Origin: an uncultured Collinsella sp.
GTDB taxonomy: Bacteria > Actinomycetota > Coriobacteriia > Coriobacteriales > Coriobacteriaceae
Direction: 5' to 3'
Assembly (NCBI GenBank): GCA_902494545.1
Contig: CABUTP010000110.1
Span: 1 to 5,399, forward strand
Length of the DNA: 5,399 nucleotides
The position numbers and the translations under genes were made by a program. This document shows positions 1-5,399 of this stretch, piece by piece (within the stretch, counting starts at the first letter, position 1; each line of letters begins with the position of its first letter). Under the pieces are notes generated by a model, which was not told the origin of the DNA, made no database searches, and saw only the letters and a list, made by a program, of their open reading frames with translations.

Positions 1-633
1 ATGGCAGCCCGGGAACACCGGCGCCACAAGCTGCGACAGGTACGGATCAGGCTTGGTTGCAAAGGCGTTCTCGTGCAAAGCGAGCGGCGCGGGCGCCAGA
101 TTTCCGGCGAAGTTAAGCGCGCCCTCGGGCGTATCGAACGAGGCCATTATGCGACCGCACAGCCAGCGCGGCATACCCATCAGGCGAGACAGGCGAACCA
201 ATCGGCGCTCGGACTCATCGGCATCCGCCGCAGTGGCAAAGTCCTCGACGTTGTCCGCGACCTTATGCAGTACGGCGTTCGCCAGACCGGCAGCCGATTT
301 AGCGCCGCTACGAACCAGCTCAACGCCCTGACTCACGGCAACTCGGCCAGGGGTATGCAGGTAGAGCATCTCGAAGGCCGAGATGCGAAGCGCCATGCGA
401 ACGCGCGGCGCAACCTTTTTGGGCTTATCCAAAAACTGATCGAGCAACTCATCCAAAATGCCCTGCGTGGCGGCAACACCGAGCGCCAAACGCGCGGCAA
501 AAGCGGAATCGCGCTGGTCAATGGCCTTGGCGGAAGCACGGGAAGACAACACGTCGCGTGCGTACATACCGCGGCGATCGGCCTCCATCAACACATCGAG
601 CGCAAGCTTGCGCGCGGGAGACAACTTACTCAT
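1..633 (-). CDS. rsmB: 16S rRNA (cytosine-967-C5)-methyltransferase RsmB, N-terminal part (cut by window edge)
   Basis: The frame starts at ATG 633-631 and stays open for 211 codons to base 1, so the C-terminal catalytic half is outside the window. Residues 5-125 look like the NusB-like RNA-binding domain of RsmB/Sun proteins: a helical start, then ALRISAFEMLYL (81-92), the AVSQGVELVR segment (99-108) and GLANAVLHKVA (116-126), which match the family's LR..AYQLL, AVNEAVELA and GFVNAVLR blocks. Residues 147-200 correspond to the linker before the Rossmann methyltransferase domain, with MPRWL (154-158) in place of the usual HPEWL. The family's PP..LRVN segment is poorly kept here (PAPLALHEN, 181-189). 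RsmB uses S-adenosylmethionine to methylate C967 of 16S rRNA in the cytoplasm. The ATG shares four bases (ATGA, 633-630) with the fmt stop, so the two are probably translationally coupled; AGGTGG at 650-645 inside fmt is the likely ribosome binding site. The SAM-binding and catalytic Cys motifs cannot be seen. Confidence 0.88.
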   Translation of the reverse strand, partial: MSKLSPARKLALDVLMEADRRGMYARDVLSSRASAKAIDQRDSAFAARLALGVAATQGILDELLDQFLDKPKKVAPRVRMALRISAFEMLYLHTPGRVAVSQGVELVRSGAKSAAGLANAVLHKVADNVEDFATAADADESERRLVRLSRLMGMPRWLCGRIMASFDTPEGALNFAGNLAPAPLALHENAFATKPDPYLSQLVAPVFPGCH

Positions 634-1550
634 GACAGTACACCCCACCTAAGTTCGGCACCCTGCAGGCCGGCGGCCCAGGCAGAAGCAGCCATGGCAC
701 GCTTGCCATCGGGCTTAACCTCAAGCAGTTCAACCGCGCCATCGGAAAGGCCCAGGTAAACACGCTTGCTCTTAACGGCAACAGCGCCCTCCCCAAGCGA
801 CACGTCGGCCGGCGCAGCATCAAGCACGCGAACCGACTTGCCGGCAATCACACAACGTGCAGGCGCGGTATCGGACGAAGCGAGCACATGACGCACGCAA
901 TCGAGCGCCGCCATCTGCGGATCCAGACGCATCTCCTGCTTGGATATCTTGGCAGCATGAGTGACGAGCGACTCATCCTGCTCAGTCCAAACAGCCGAGC
1001 CATCGGCAAGCGAGGGAAGCGTGTCGGCAAGCAGTTTGCCGCCAAGCTCACCAAGCTCCATGGTCAGCGCCTCGGCATGCTTACCGGCAACCGAGGTCGA
1101 GGCCTGGGCGCAATAAGCGCCCGTATCCACGCCATGCCCAATACGCATAATGGAAACGCCGGCGACCTCGTCACCAGCAAGAATGGCACGCTGAATGGGA
1201 GCAGCGCCACGCCAACGAGGCAGCAGCGAAGCATGAACATTCACAATACCAAGCGGCGCCATATGCAGCACCTCATCAGGCAAAATGCAGCCATAGGCAG
1301 CCACACAGAAAATATCAGCCTGCGCAGCCTGGAGCGCCTCAACAACCTCCGGCGTCATTCGATTGGCCTCAACGACCGGCAACCCCAGCTCAAGCGCCTT
1401 GGCCTTAACAGGAGACGGTTCAAGCTTCTTACCACGCCCACGAACAGCATCGGGACGAGTAATAACAAGCGCAATCTCGTTCCCAGCCTCAACAAGCGAA
1501 GTCAGCGAAGGCACAGCAAAATCAGGCGTACCCATAAACACAATACGCAT
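630..1550 (-). CDS. fmt: Methionyl-tRNA formyltransferase (Fmt)
   Basis: A complete protein of 306 residues, close to the family norm of about 310-315. It transfers a formyl group from 10-formyl-tetrahydrofolate to initiator Met-tRNA, allowing formylmethionine starts. The N-terminal Rossmann domain opens with the typical MRIVFMGTPDFAVPSL. The catalytic set is visible: Asn104 and His106 in NVHASLLPRWRGAAPIQ (104-120), and Asp142 in HGVDTGAY (139-146), matching E. coli Asn106, His108 and Asp144. The flexible loop after KK (41-42) that clamps the tRNA acceptor end is present (RGRGKKLEPSP). The C-terminal tRNA-binding OB-like domain covers roughly 205-306 and carries the EVKPDGKRAM segment (277-286). 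ATG 1550-1548 is preceded by AGGGGA at 1566-1561, ten bases away. Unusually, fmt is separated from def by 320 bases, and its first 50 codons end in T far more often than those of priA or def. Its TGA stop overlaps the rsmB start. Confidence 0.96.
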   Translation of the reverse strand: MRIVFMGTPDFAVPSLTSLVEAGNEIALVITRPDAVRGRGKKLEPSPVKAKALELGLPVVEANRMTPEVVEALQAAQADIFCVAAYGCILPDEVLHMAPLGIVNVHASLLPRWRGAAPIQRAILAGDEVAGVSIMRIGHGVDTGAYCAQASTSVAGKHAEALTMELGELGGKLLADTLPSLADGSAVWTEQDESLVTHAAKISKQEMRLDPQMAALDCVRHVLASSDTAPARCVIAGKSVRVLDAAPADVSLGEGAVAVKSKRVYLGLSDGAVELLEVKPDGKRAMAASAWAAGLQGAELRWGVLS

Positions 1551-1646
1551 AGAGAACGTCTCCCCTCAACCAAAGCCGAGACGGCTACAAATAACAGCGG
1601 AAAGCCAAGTACTCAGCCCATCCGCAATAACAATTCAACAAGAACA

Positions 1647-1677
1647 AATATACCCAAAACCAAAGAAAGAGCCGCAA
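1647..1677 (-). promoter_or_regulatory. Weak candidate promoter for fmt-rsmB
   Basis: On the minus strand a TATATT box (1652-1647) has TTGCGG (1677-1672) upstream with a 19-base spacer, which is longer than the ideal 17. It lies in the AT-richest part of the def-fmt gap and would give a leader of about 90 bases before fmt. A second isolated box, GATAAT (1708-1703), has no matching -35 element. The support is motif resemblance only. Confidence 0.2.
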
Positions 1678-1740
1678 TAAAAGCAGCTCTTCCAACAAAG
1701 CAATTATCAGCGAAGACGCCCCTCCCTGGCCCGACGGCAC

Positions 1741-1888
1741 CCGGGCGAGACAAGCAGCGTCAACGTAGTCCCCGGGGCGCCCCCCTATATCGTCCCGCGT
1801 GCAGTTTCGCAGCGCAGCGAGAATGTTTGAGCACGGGATGATATAGGCGGGCGCCCCGGGGACGGACGACCTACTCCGTCTCGCCCGG
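1741..1888. repeat. Outer 11-base inverted repeat framing the palindrome
   Basis: CCGGGCGAGAC at 1741-1751 is the exact reverse complement of GTCTCGCCCGG at 1878-1888. The two copies sit 16 and 14 bases outside the arms of the 96-base palindrome, and CGTC (1758-1761) can pair with GACG (1865-1868) in between. The whole 148-base stretch can therefore fold as one extended, interrupted hairpin. The right copy lies inside def, in the codons for its C-terminal RPGET, so the fold would enclose the def stop codon. Chance pairing of a GC-rich 11-mer at this distance is possible but unlikely given the symmetric placement. Confidence 0.6.
1768..1863. repeat. 96-base near-perfect palindrome (giant hairpin) just downstream of def
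   Basis: The left arm (1768-1802) and right arm (1831-1863) are inverted copies. Of 33 opposed positions 31 are Watson-Crick pairs. The exceptions are a C/C mismatch at 1783/1848, a G/T pair at 1792/1839 and two extra bases (1798-1799) in the left arm. Both arms contain CCCCGGGG and TATAT blocks. The 28-base loop folds again: 1805-1810 can pair with 1817-1822. The right arm begins seven bases after the def stop. There is no T-run after the stem on either strand, so it is not a standard intrinsic terminator. It could instead be a REP/MITE-like dispersed element, an mRNA 3'-end stabiliser or a transcription-attenuating structure; the sequence alone does not decide. Confidence 0.85.
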
Positions 1889-2407
1889 TCGAGCGCCGCG
1901 GGCCAGGGCGTCCTGGTACTCCTTGACCGCCTTGATGCGCTGCATAGGTTTGAGTCGCTCGAACATGGTATTACCGTGCAGGTGATCGATCTCGTGCTGC
2001 AGGCACACGCAGAACAGGTCGCCCGAGGCCTCGTAACGAATCAAGTTAGCATCCAGGTCATACGCCTCGACGACAACGTGATCGGGACGCTCGATCTCGC
2101 AGCTAATGCCCGGGATGGAAAGGCAGCCCTCGCTAAACGGCACCAGATGGTCGCTCTGCTCAACAATGACGGGGTTGATGAGCACGTACGGGTCATAATC
2201 ATTTTTGTCGCTGTAATCGCAGTCGATAGTGACGAATTGAATGAGCTCGCCGATCTGCGGGGCAGCCAGGCCGCAACCGCCGTTGTCGAACATCATCTTC
2301 TTCATCTTCTCGGCAAGCGCCTCGATCGCCGGGGTGATCTCCTCGATGGCGGCGCACTCCTGGCGCAGACGAGGGTCGGGCGACAGTACGATTCCGTTGG
2401 CTTCCAT
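1871..2407 (-). CDS. def: Peptide deformylase (Def)
   Basis: A complete metalloenzyme of 178 residues that removes the formyl group from the N-terminal methionine of nascent proteins at the ribosome exit. All three signature motifs are intact: GCGLAAPQ (44-51), EGCLSIP (93-99) and QHEIDHLHG (137-145). Metal ligands are Cys95, His138 and His142, with Glu139 as the catalytic base and Gln51 as the oxyanion-stabilising residue. Position 45, usually Val or Ile, is Cys. The start at ATG 2407 is chosen because AAAGGA (2418-2413) lies five bases upstream; the alternative ATG at 2413 overlaps that Shine-Dalgarno sequence and would add only Met-Ala. The priA stop is 18 bases upstream, so priA and def are probably cotranscribed. 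The last codons form one foot of a long inverted repeat. Codon use is C-ending, like priA and unlike fmt. Confidence 0.96.
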   Translation of the reverse strand: MEANGIVLSPDPRLRQECAAIEEITPAIEALAEKMKKMMFDNGGCGLAAPQIGELIQFVTIDCDYSDKNDYDPYVLINPVIVEQSDHLVPFSEGCLSIPGISCEIERPDHVVVEAYDLDANLIRYEASGDLFCVCLQHEIDHLHGNTMFERLKPMQRIKAVKEYQDALARGARPGETE

Positions 2408-2412
2408 GGCCA

Positions 2413-2418
2413 TCCTTT
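2413..2418 (-). promoter_or_regulatory. Ribosome binding site of def (decides the start)
   Basis: AAAGGA on the minus strand, running on into TGG, resembles the AAAGGAGG consensus. It lies five bases before ATG 2407 but overlaps ATG 2413, so the downstream ATG is the better start. Confidence 0.6.
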
Positions 2419-2425
2419 CGAGTTG

Positions 2426-4879
2426 CTACATCAAATCATAGGCGTCGACGTCAACGCTCACGCTCACGCCGCGCACGGAGCCCACCTCTTTGAGGCAGGC
2501 GTCGATATCATCAGAGACATGGTACCCTACCGGCGACTTTACAAGCAGATGGAAGCGGTAACGGTCCTTGGCTCTCTCGATTACACACGAAGCCGGGCCA
2601 AGCACCTGGGGCACAGCGCTCCCCGCCCGCAAAAAGTCGGGTGCAGCGGCATGCCAGCGGCGCTTGAGGAGCATCGCGATGCGACCGATGTAGTTCTGCG
2701 CGTCATCCGCGTTCGTCGACCATACCAAGATGTTGGCCAGGCGCACAAACGGCGGGTACAGCGCGTCACGGCGCTGGTCCAGGTCGTAGTCGGTAAAAAT
2801 CGAACGGTCGTGCTCGGCGACGGCGCGAATGACCGGGTCCTCGGGCAGGTAGGTCTGGATGATAACCTCGCCGGGGCGATCGCCGCGGCCGGCGCGGCCC
2901 GCAACCTGCTCCAGCAGATCGTAGGCGCGCTCCCCTGCTCTAAAATCGGGCAGCTTCAGCGCAAAGTCGGCATTAACCACGCCCACGAGCGTGACCTCGG
3001 GAAAATCAAGGCCCTTTGCAATCATCTGGGTGCCCAGCAGCACCGCGCAATCGGCGGCATCGAACTGCTCGAGCAGCTTTTTGTGCGCGTCCTTGCCGCG
3101 CGTGGAATCGGCGTCCATGCGAATGATGGCGACGTCGTCGGGCAGCATCTGGTGCAGTGCGTCCTCAATCTGCTGCGTGCCCAGGCCCATTTTTGCCAGG
3201 TAGCGGCTGCCGCACTTGGGACAGCGACTCGTGGGTGCCGGATAGGGCTGCACGCGCCAGGACGATCCGCAGGTGTGGCACTGCAGCGCGTGCGTGCGCT
3301 CGTGGTACGTGAGCGCGGTGGAGCAGTGGTTGCAGGTGGGCACGCAGCCGCACTCGCGGCACATAAGGAACGGCGCAAAGCCGCGACGGTTGTGCAGCAG
3401 CACGGCCTTCTCGCGGCGCTCGACTACGCGCTCGAGGCCTTCCATCAGCGGTTTAGAGAACATGGAGCGACTGCCGTGTGCGAACTCGCGGCGCAGGTCG
3501 GCAATGCGAACCGTAGGCAACACGGCGTGCCCCGGGCGCTCGGGCATCTCGACGCGCGTCCAGGTGGCTCCGTTGTGCGTACCGCGGCGGCAGCGGTCGA
3601 GGGCCTCGGCAGAAGGCGTGGCCGAGCCCAGTACGAGTGGGCAGCGATAGCGGCGCGCCATCTCGGCAGCAACCTCGCGCGCATGGTAGCGCGGACTGGA
3701 GCCCTGCTTGTAGCTGGTCTCGTGCTCCTCGTCGATGATGATGAGGCCCAAGTCGCTGAGCGGGCAAAAGAGCGCCGAGCGGGCGCCTACGACCACGCGG
3801 GCCGTACCGCTGGCGACCATATCCCACTGATCCAGACGCTCGCCAGCAGAAAGCCGCGAATGGAACACAGCGACCGTCTCGCCAAAGCGCGAGCGGAAGC
3901 GGCCGACAGTCTGGGCCGTCAGCGAGATCTCGGGCACAAGCACGCAGGCCGAACGGCCAGCCGCCAGCACGCGCTCAATCGCCGAGAGGTAGACCTCGGT
4001 TTTGCCAGAGCCGGTGACGCCGTCGACCAGAACCACATCACCGTGAGCGTCCAGGCGTGCGCGCTCAATCTGCGCGAGGGCTTGCCGTTGGCCGTTGGTA
4101 AGTGCCACTGGGGCCTTGCCGCTCGCCGAGGACAGCGTGGTCTGTTCGCTGCACCCACGCCAGGCGCGGCGCTCTTCCACCACCACGACGCCGCGTTTTT
4201 CGAGCGCTTTAATGGTCGCCGACATGCTGTTGTAGAGCAGGTTGAGGTCGCGCGTCGTGACCGGGCCGCATTGAAGCGCCTCGATAAGCTGACGCTGACG
4301 GACCGCGGTCTTGGGCGGCGTGTAGTCGAAACCCTCGGGCGTGAGCATGACCCAGCGGTTTTGGATGGGTTTGACGGCGGGGCGCTCAACGGTCCACACG
4401 CCGTCGTCGCCCTTGACCACGCGCGGGCTTCCACCCGGCGGCAAGAACAGGCGCAGACACTCGGAAAGCGTCGCGACATACTCGCGGCTCATCCAACGCG
4501 CAATGCGGGCGGCTTCGGCGGTAAAGAGCGGCTTGCTGAGGATAGCCTCGATAGGCTTGATGCGCGCGGGATCGAGAGCATCGTTACCTTGCAGGTTGGC
4601 AAGCTCGGGCGCGATGTCGACGATGTAGCCCGCAGCCGCACGGTTGCCAAAATGGACTAGGACGGTGGAGCCGATCTGGGCATCGTTGACAAGGAACTGC
4701 GGAATGCCGTAGGCAAACGGCTCGGACAGCGCACGGGTCGGGATGTCGAGAACCACGCTCGCATAGGCGGCGACAGGTTCGGGTGCGGGCTCGGGCTGCG
4801 CCGGGGCGGCGGCAGGGGCCGCGGACTTCGGAGCTTCCTTAGGTTCCGGCGACCCAAACAGCGACAGTTGCTCGGCCAT
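2426..4879 (-). CDS. priA: Primosomal protein N' / replication restart helicase PriA
   Basis: A complete protein of 817 residues; E. coli PriA has about 730. PriA is a superfamily 2 3'-5' DNA helicase that recognises stalled forks and D-loops and reloads the replisome. Domains in order: an N-terminal tail with QLSLF (4-8) and a Pro/Ala/Glu-rich linker (about 10-38); the 3'-end-binding domain (about 39-145); a winged-helix region (about 170-240); helicase lobe 1 with Walker A GVTGSGKT (287-294) and the DEEH box (383-386); lobe 2 with four CxxC zinc pairs (507/510, 516/519, 534/537, 553/556), motif V GTQMIAKGLDFP (616-627) and motif VI QVAGRAGRGDRPGE (658-671); and a C-terminal domain with the YPPFVRL segment (708-714). 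ATG 4879 is preceded by AGGAGG at 4895-4890. The frame runs on upstream to a TTG at 4918, but that lies in the T-tail of the gltX terminator and is not a credible start. All catalytic residues look intact. Confidence 0.96.
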   Translation of the reverse strand: MAEQLSLFGSPEPKEAPKSAAPAAAPAQPEPAPEPVAAYASVVLDIPTRALSEPFAYGIPQFLVNDAQIGSTVLVHFGNRAAAGYIVDIAPELANLQGNDALDPARIKPIEAILSKPLFTAEAARIARWMSREYVATLSECLRLFLPPGGSPRVVKGDDGVWTVERPAVKPIQNRWVMLTPEGFDYTPPKTAVRQRQLIEALQCGPVTTRDLNLLYNSMSATIKALEKRGVVVVEERRAWRGCSEQTTLSSASGKAPVALTNGQRQALAQIERARLDAHGDVVLVDGVTGSGKTEVYLSAIERVLAAGRSACVLVPEISLTAQTVGRFRSRFGETVAVFHSRLSAGERLDQWDMVASGTARVVVGARSALFCPLSDLGLIIIDEEHETSYKQGSSPRYHAREVAAEMARRYRCPLVLGSATPSAEALDRCRRGTHNGATWTRVEMPERPGHAVLPTVRIADLRREFAHGSRSMFSKPLMEGLERVVERREKAVLLHNRRGFAPFLMCRECGCVPTCNHCSTALTYHERTHALQCHTCGSSWRVQPYPAPTSRCPKCGSRYLAKMGLGTQQIEDALHQMLPDDVAIIRMDADSTRGKDAHKKLLEQFDAADCAVLLGTQMIAKGLDFPEVTLVGVVNADFALKLPDFRAGERAYDLLEQVAGRAGRGDRPGEVIIQTYLPEDPVIRAVAEHDRSIFTDYDLDQRRDALYPPFVRLANILVWSTNADDAQNYIGRIAMLLKRRWHAAAPDFLRAGSAVPQVLGPASCVIERAKDRYRFHLLVKSPVGYHVSDDIDACLKEVGSVRGVSVSVDVDAYDLM

Positions 4880-4889
4880 GGCCCCAGCA

Positions 4890-4895
4890 CCTCCT
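4890..4895 (-). promoter_or_regulatory. Ribosome binding site of priA (decides the start)
   Basis: A perfect AGGAGG on the minus strand ends ten bases before ATG 4879. It selects this codon over the in-frame TTG at 4918, so 13 upstream in-frame codons are excluded from the protein and QLSLF falls at residues 4-8. Confidence 0.8.
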
Positions 4896-4907
4896 ATCCC
4901 ATACGTC

Positions 4908-4936
4908 TTTAGAAACAAGAGCCCCGCTCGGGTGAA
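4908..4936 (-). promoter_or_regulatory. Weak candidate priA promoter overlapping the gltX terminator
   Basis: TTCACC (4936-4931) and TCTAAA (4913-4908) on the minus strand are spaced 17 bases apart, each matching four of six consensus positions. Transcription would begin near 4901, giving a leader of about 20 bases that includes the AGGAGG. The -35 lies in the loop of the terminator hairpin. Motif resemblance is the only support. Confidence 0.2.
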
Positions 4937-4944
4937 CGGGGCTC
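4911..4944 (-). terminator. Intrinsic terminator after gltX
   Basis: On the minus strand an eight-base perfect stem, GAGCCCCG (4944-4937) with CGGGGCTC (4926-4919), closes a ten-base loop and is followed by the T-rich tail TTGTTTCT (4918-4911). It begins 24 bases after the gltX stop and ends before the priA ribosome binding site. The tail is imperfect (five T in eight), so some readthrough into priA is possible. Confidence 0.75.
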
Positions 4945-4967
4945 GGAAACATGCGTTTACACAGCTG

Positions 4968-5399
4968 CTACAGCGCCATCGTGCGGGCGCGGTCGATGCG
5001 CGCCAGGCAGTCGTCGCGGCCGACGAGCGCCATGGTCTCGCCCAGCGGGGGGCTCACCATGTTGCCGCAGACGGCGACGCGCACGGCCTGGAATACCACG
5101 CGCTTCTTGAGGTCCATCTGCTCGGGCAGCGGCTCAAGCGCGGCGTCGATGTTGGCAGCCGTCCACTCGTCCACGCCCACGAGCGCGGCCTTGGCAGCAT
5201 CCAGAATGGCGCCCATGCCTTCCTTGGCCAGGCCCTTGTTGACGGACTTCTCGTCATACTCGAGCGTCTCGGCCGTAGCGAAGATGGGAGCGGCGACGGT
5301 CACGGCGTCGGCCGGCATCTTGGTGCGTGGCTTGACGATGGCAGCGAGCGTATCGATCCAATCCTCGCCGTACTCTACATTACCCTCGATGAGACCCGC
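4968..5399 (-). CDS. gltX: Glutamyl-tRNA synthetase, C-terminal part (cut by window edge)
   Basis: The last 143 residues of a protein that normally has about 480-510; the N-terminus and the HIGH and KMSKS active-site motifs lie beyond base 5399. GltX is a class I synthetase that attaches glutamate to tRNA-Glu (and in many bacteria to tRNA-Gln) in the cytoplasm. The visible part is the all-helical anticodon-binding domain. Its clearest marks are the LEYDEKSVNKGL block (roughly residues 50-61 of the visible part) and the near-terminal FQAVRVAVCGNMVSPPLGE stretch followed by MALVGRDDCLARIDRA, which match the family's F..VRVALTG...SPPLFE....LG.E..L.RI pattern. The usual Phe after PPL is Gly here. 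The frame stays open to the window edge; the Met at 5318 is internal. The gene ends at TAG 4970-4968 and is followed by a terminator, so priA may be a separate transcription unit. Confidence 0.92.
   Translation of the reverse strand, partial: AGLIEGNVEYGEDWIDTLAAIVKPRTKMPADAVTVAAPIFATAETLEYDEKSVNKGLAKEGMGAILDAAKAALVGVDEWTAANIDAALEPLPEQMDLKKRVVFQAVRVAVCGNMVSPPLGETMALVGRDDCLARIDRARTMAL

Larger units (their letters stand above)
1551..1870. other. 320-base def-fmt gap: long palindrome plus T-rich fmt leader
   Basis: This stretch has two halves. Bases 1768-1863, next to def, hold a GC-rich palindrome described separately. Bases 1551-1715, next to fmt, are much richer in A on the plus strand (T on the transcribed-sense minus strand) than the rest of the window and form the probable fmt leader. 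A small GC hairpin (1729-1733 with 1742-1746) lies between them. No tRNA or other recognisable RNA gene was seen. On the minus strand a short hydrophobic frame (1753-1613) can be read but has no convincing start site. Def and fmt are normally packed close together, so a gap this long is itself odd. It may hold an internal promoter for fmt-rsmB, an inserted repeat, or gene debris. Confidence 0.6.

Noticed and set aside
1..759. A 252-codon plus-strand frame opposite rsmB and the fmt end
   Set aside because: The minus strand encodes the recognisable RsmB N-terminus across this stretch; the plus-strand product is compositionally a shadow.
1729..1746. Small hairpin (five-base stem, eight-base loop) in the def-fmt gap
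   Set aside because: Such a short GC stem is expected by chance at this base composition and has no T-tail. It is mentioned only as part of the gap.
888..1841. A 317-codon plus-strand frame opposite fmt and the gap
   Set aside because: It runs antisense through fmt and across the palindrome. Its product is rich in Arg, Asn, Thr and Lys with no domain, as expected from the A-rich complement of T-ending fmt codons.
1768..1863. The palindrome as a classical rho-independent terminator of def
   Set aside because: The stem is three to four times longer than usual and no T-run follows it on either strand. It may still stop or slow polymerase, but it is not called a terminator here.
1551..1870. tRNA, riboswitch or CRISPR-like content in the only long gene-free stretch
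   Set aside because: I see no cloverleaf with a TTC loop, no direct repeats with regular spacers, and no riboswitch core that I recognise.
1976..4660. An 894-codon open frame on the plus strand opposite priA and def
   Set aside because: It is a high-GC shadow of priA: the minus strand carries complete, motif-rich PriA and Def, while the plus-strand product has no recognisable domain and is low-complexity in Ala, Arg, Gly and His.
4880..4918. PriA starting at the upstream TTG (830 residues)
   Set aside because: That TTG lies directly after the gltX terminator stem, has no Shine-Dalgarno sequence, and an ideal AGGAGG precedes the downstream ATG at 4879.

Overview
The window is a high-GC, single-strand block of housekeeping genes. 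All five genes are read on the minus strand, so transcription runs from base 5399 towards base 1. In that order they are the 3' end of gltX (glutamyl-tRNA synthetase), priA (primosomal replication-restart helicase), def (peptide deformylase), fmt (methionyl-tRNA formyltransferase) and the 5' part of rsmB (16S rRNA m5C967 methyltransferase, cut by the window edge). The priA-def-fmt-rsmB order is a well-known conserved cluster of Gram-positive bacteria. With the GC content, the gltX neighbour and strong AGGAGG-type ribosome binding sites, it suggests an actinobacterium, perhaps a gut Coriobacteriia (Collinsella-like). That placement is inference, not proof.

Layout: 5399-4968 holds the gltX anticodon-binding C-terminus. 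A compact GC hairpin with a T-rich tail (4944-4911) looks like its terminator. priA follows (4879-2426), with its start fixed by a perfect AGGAGG. def comes 18 bases later (2407-1871), also with its start fixed by its ribosome binding site. Between def and fmt lies a 320-base gap (1870-1551). This gap holds a 96-base near-perfect palindrome framed by a second 11-base inverted repeat that reaches into the last codons of def, and then a T-rich leader. fmt (1550-630) and rsmB (633-1) are joined by an ATGA stop/start overlap.

Functionally, def and fmt are the two ends of the N-formyl-methionine cycle: Fmt formylates initiator Met-tRNA and Def removes the formyl group from nascent chains. RsmB modifies the decoding region of the ribosome, GltX charges tRNA-Glu, and PriA restarts stalled forks.

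The genes themselves are ordinary. Three things deserve a second look: (i) a consensus sliding-clamp-binding pentapeptide, QLSLF, at the extreme N-terminus of PriA followed by a Pro/Ala-rich linker; (ii) the long palindrome splitting def from fmt; (iii) an abrupt change from C-ending to T-ending codons exactly across that palindrome, with a possible remnant of a small hydrophobic reading frame in the gap. I found no sign of a mobile element with a transposase, a CRISPR array, an RNA gene or a defence system.
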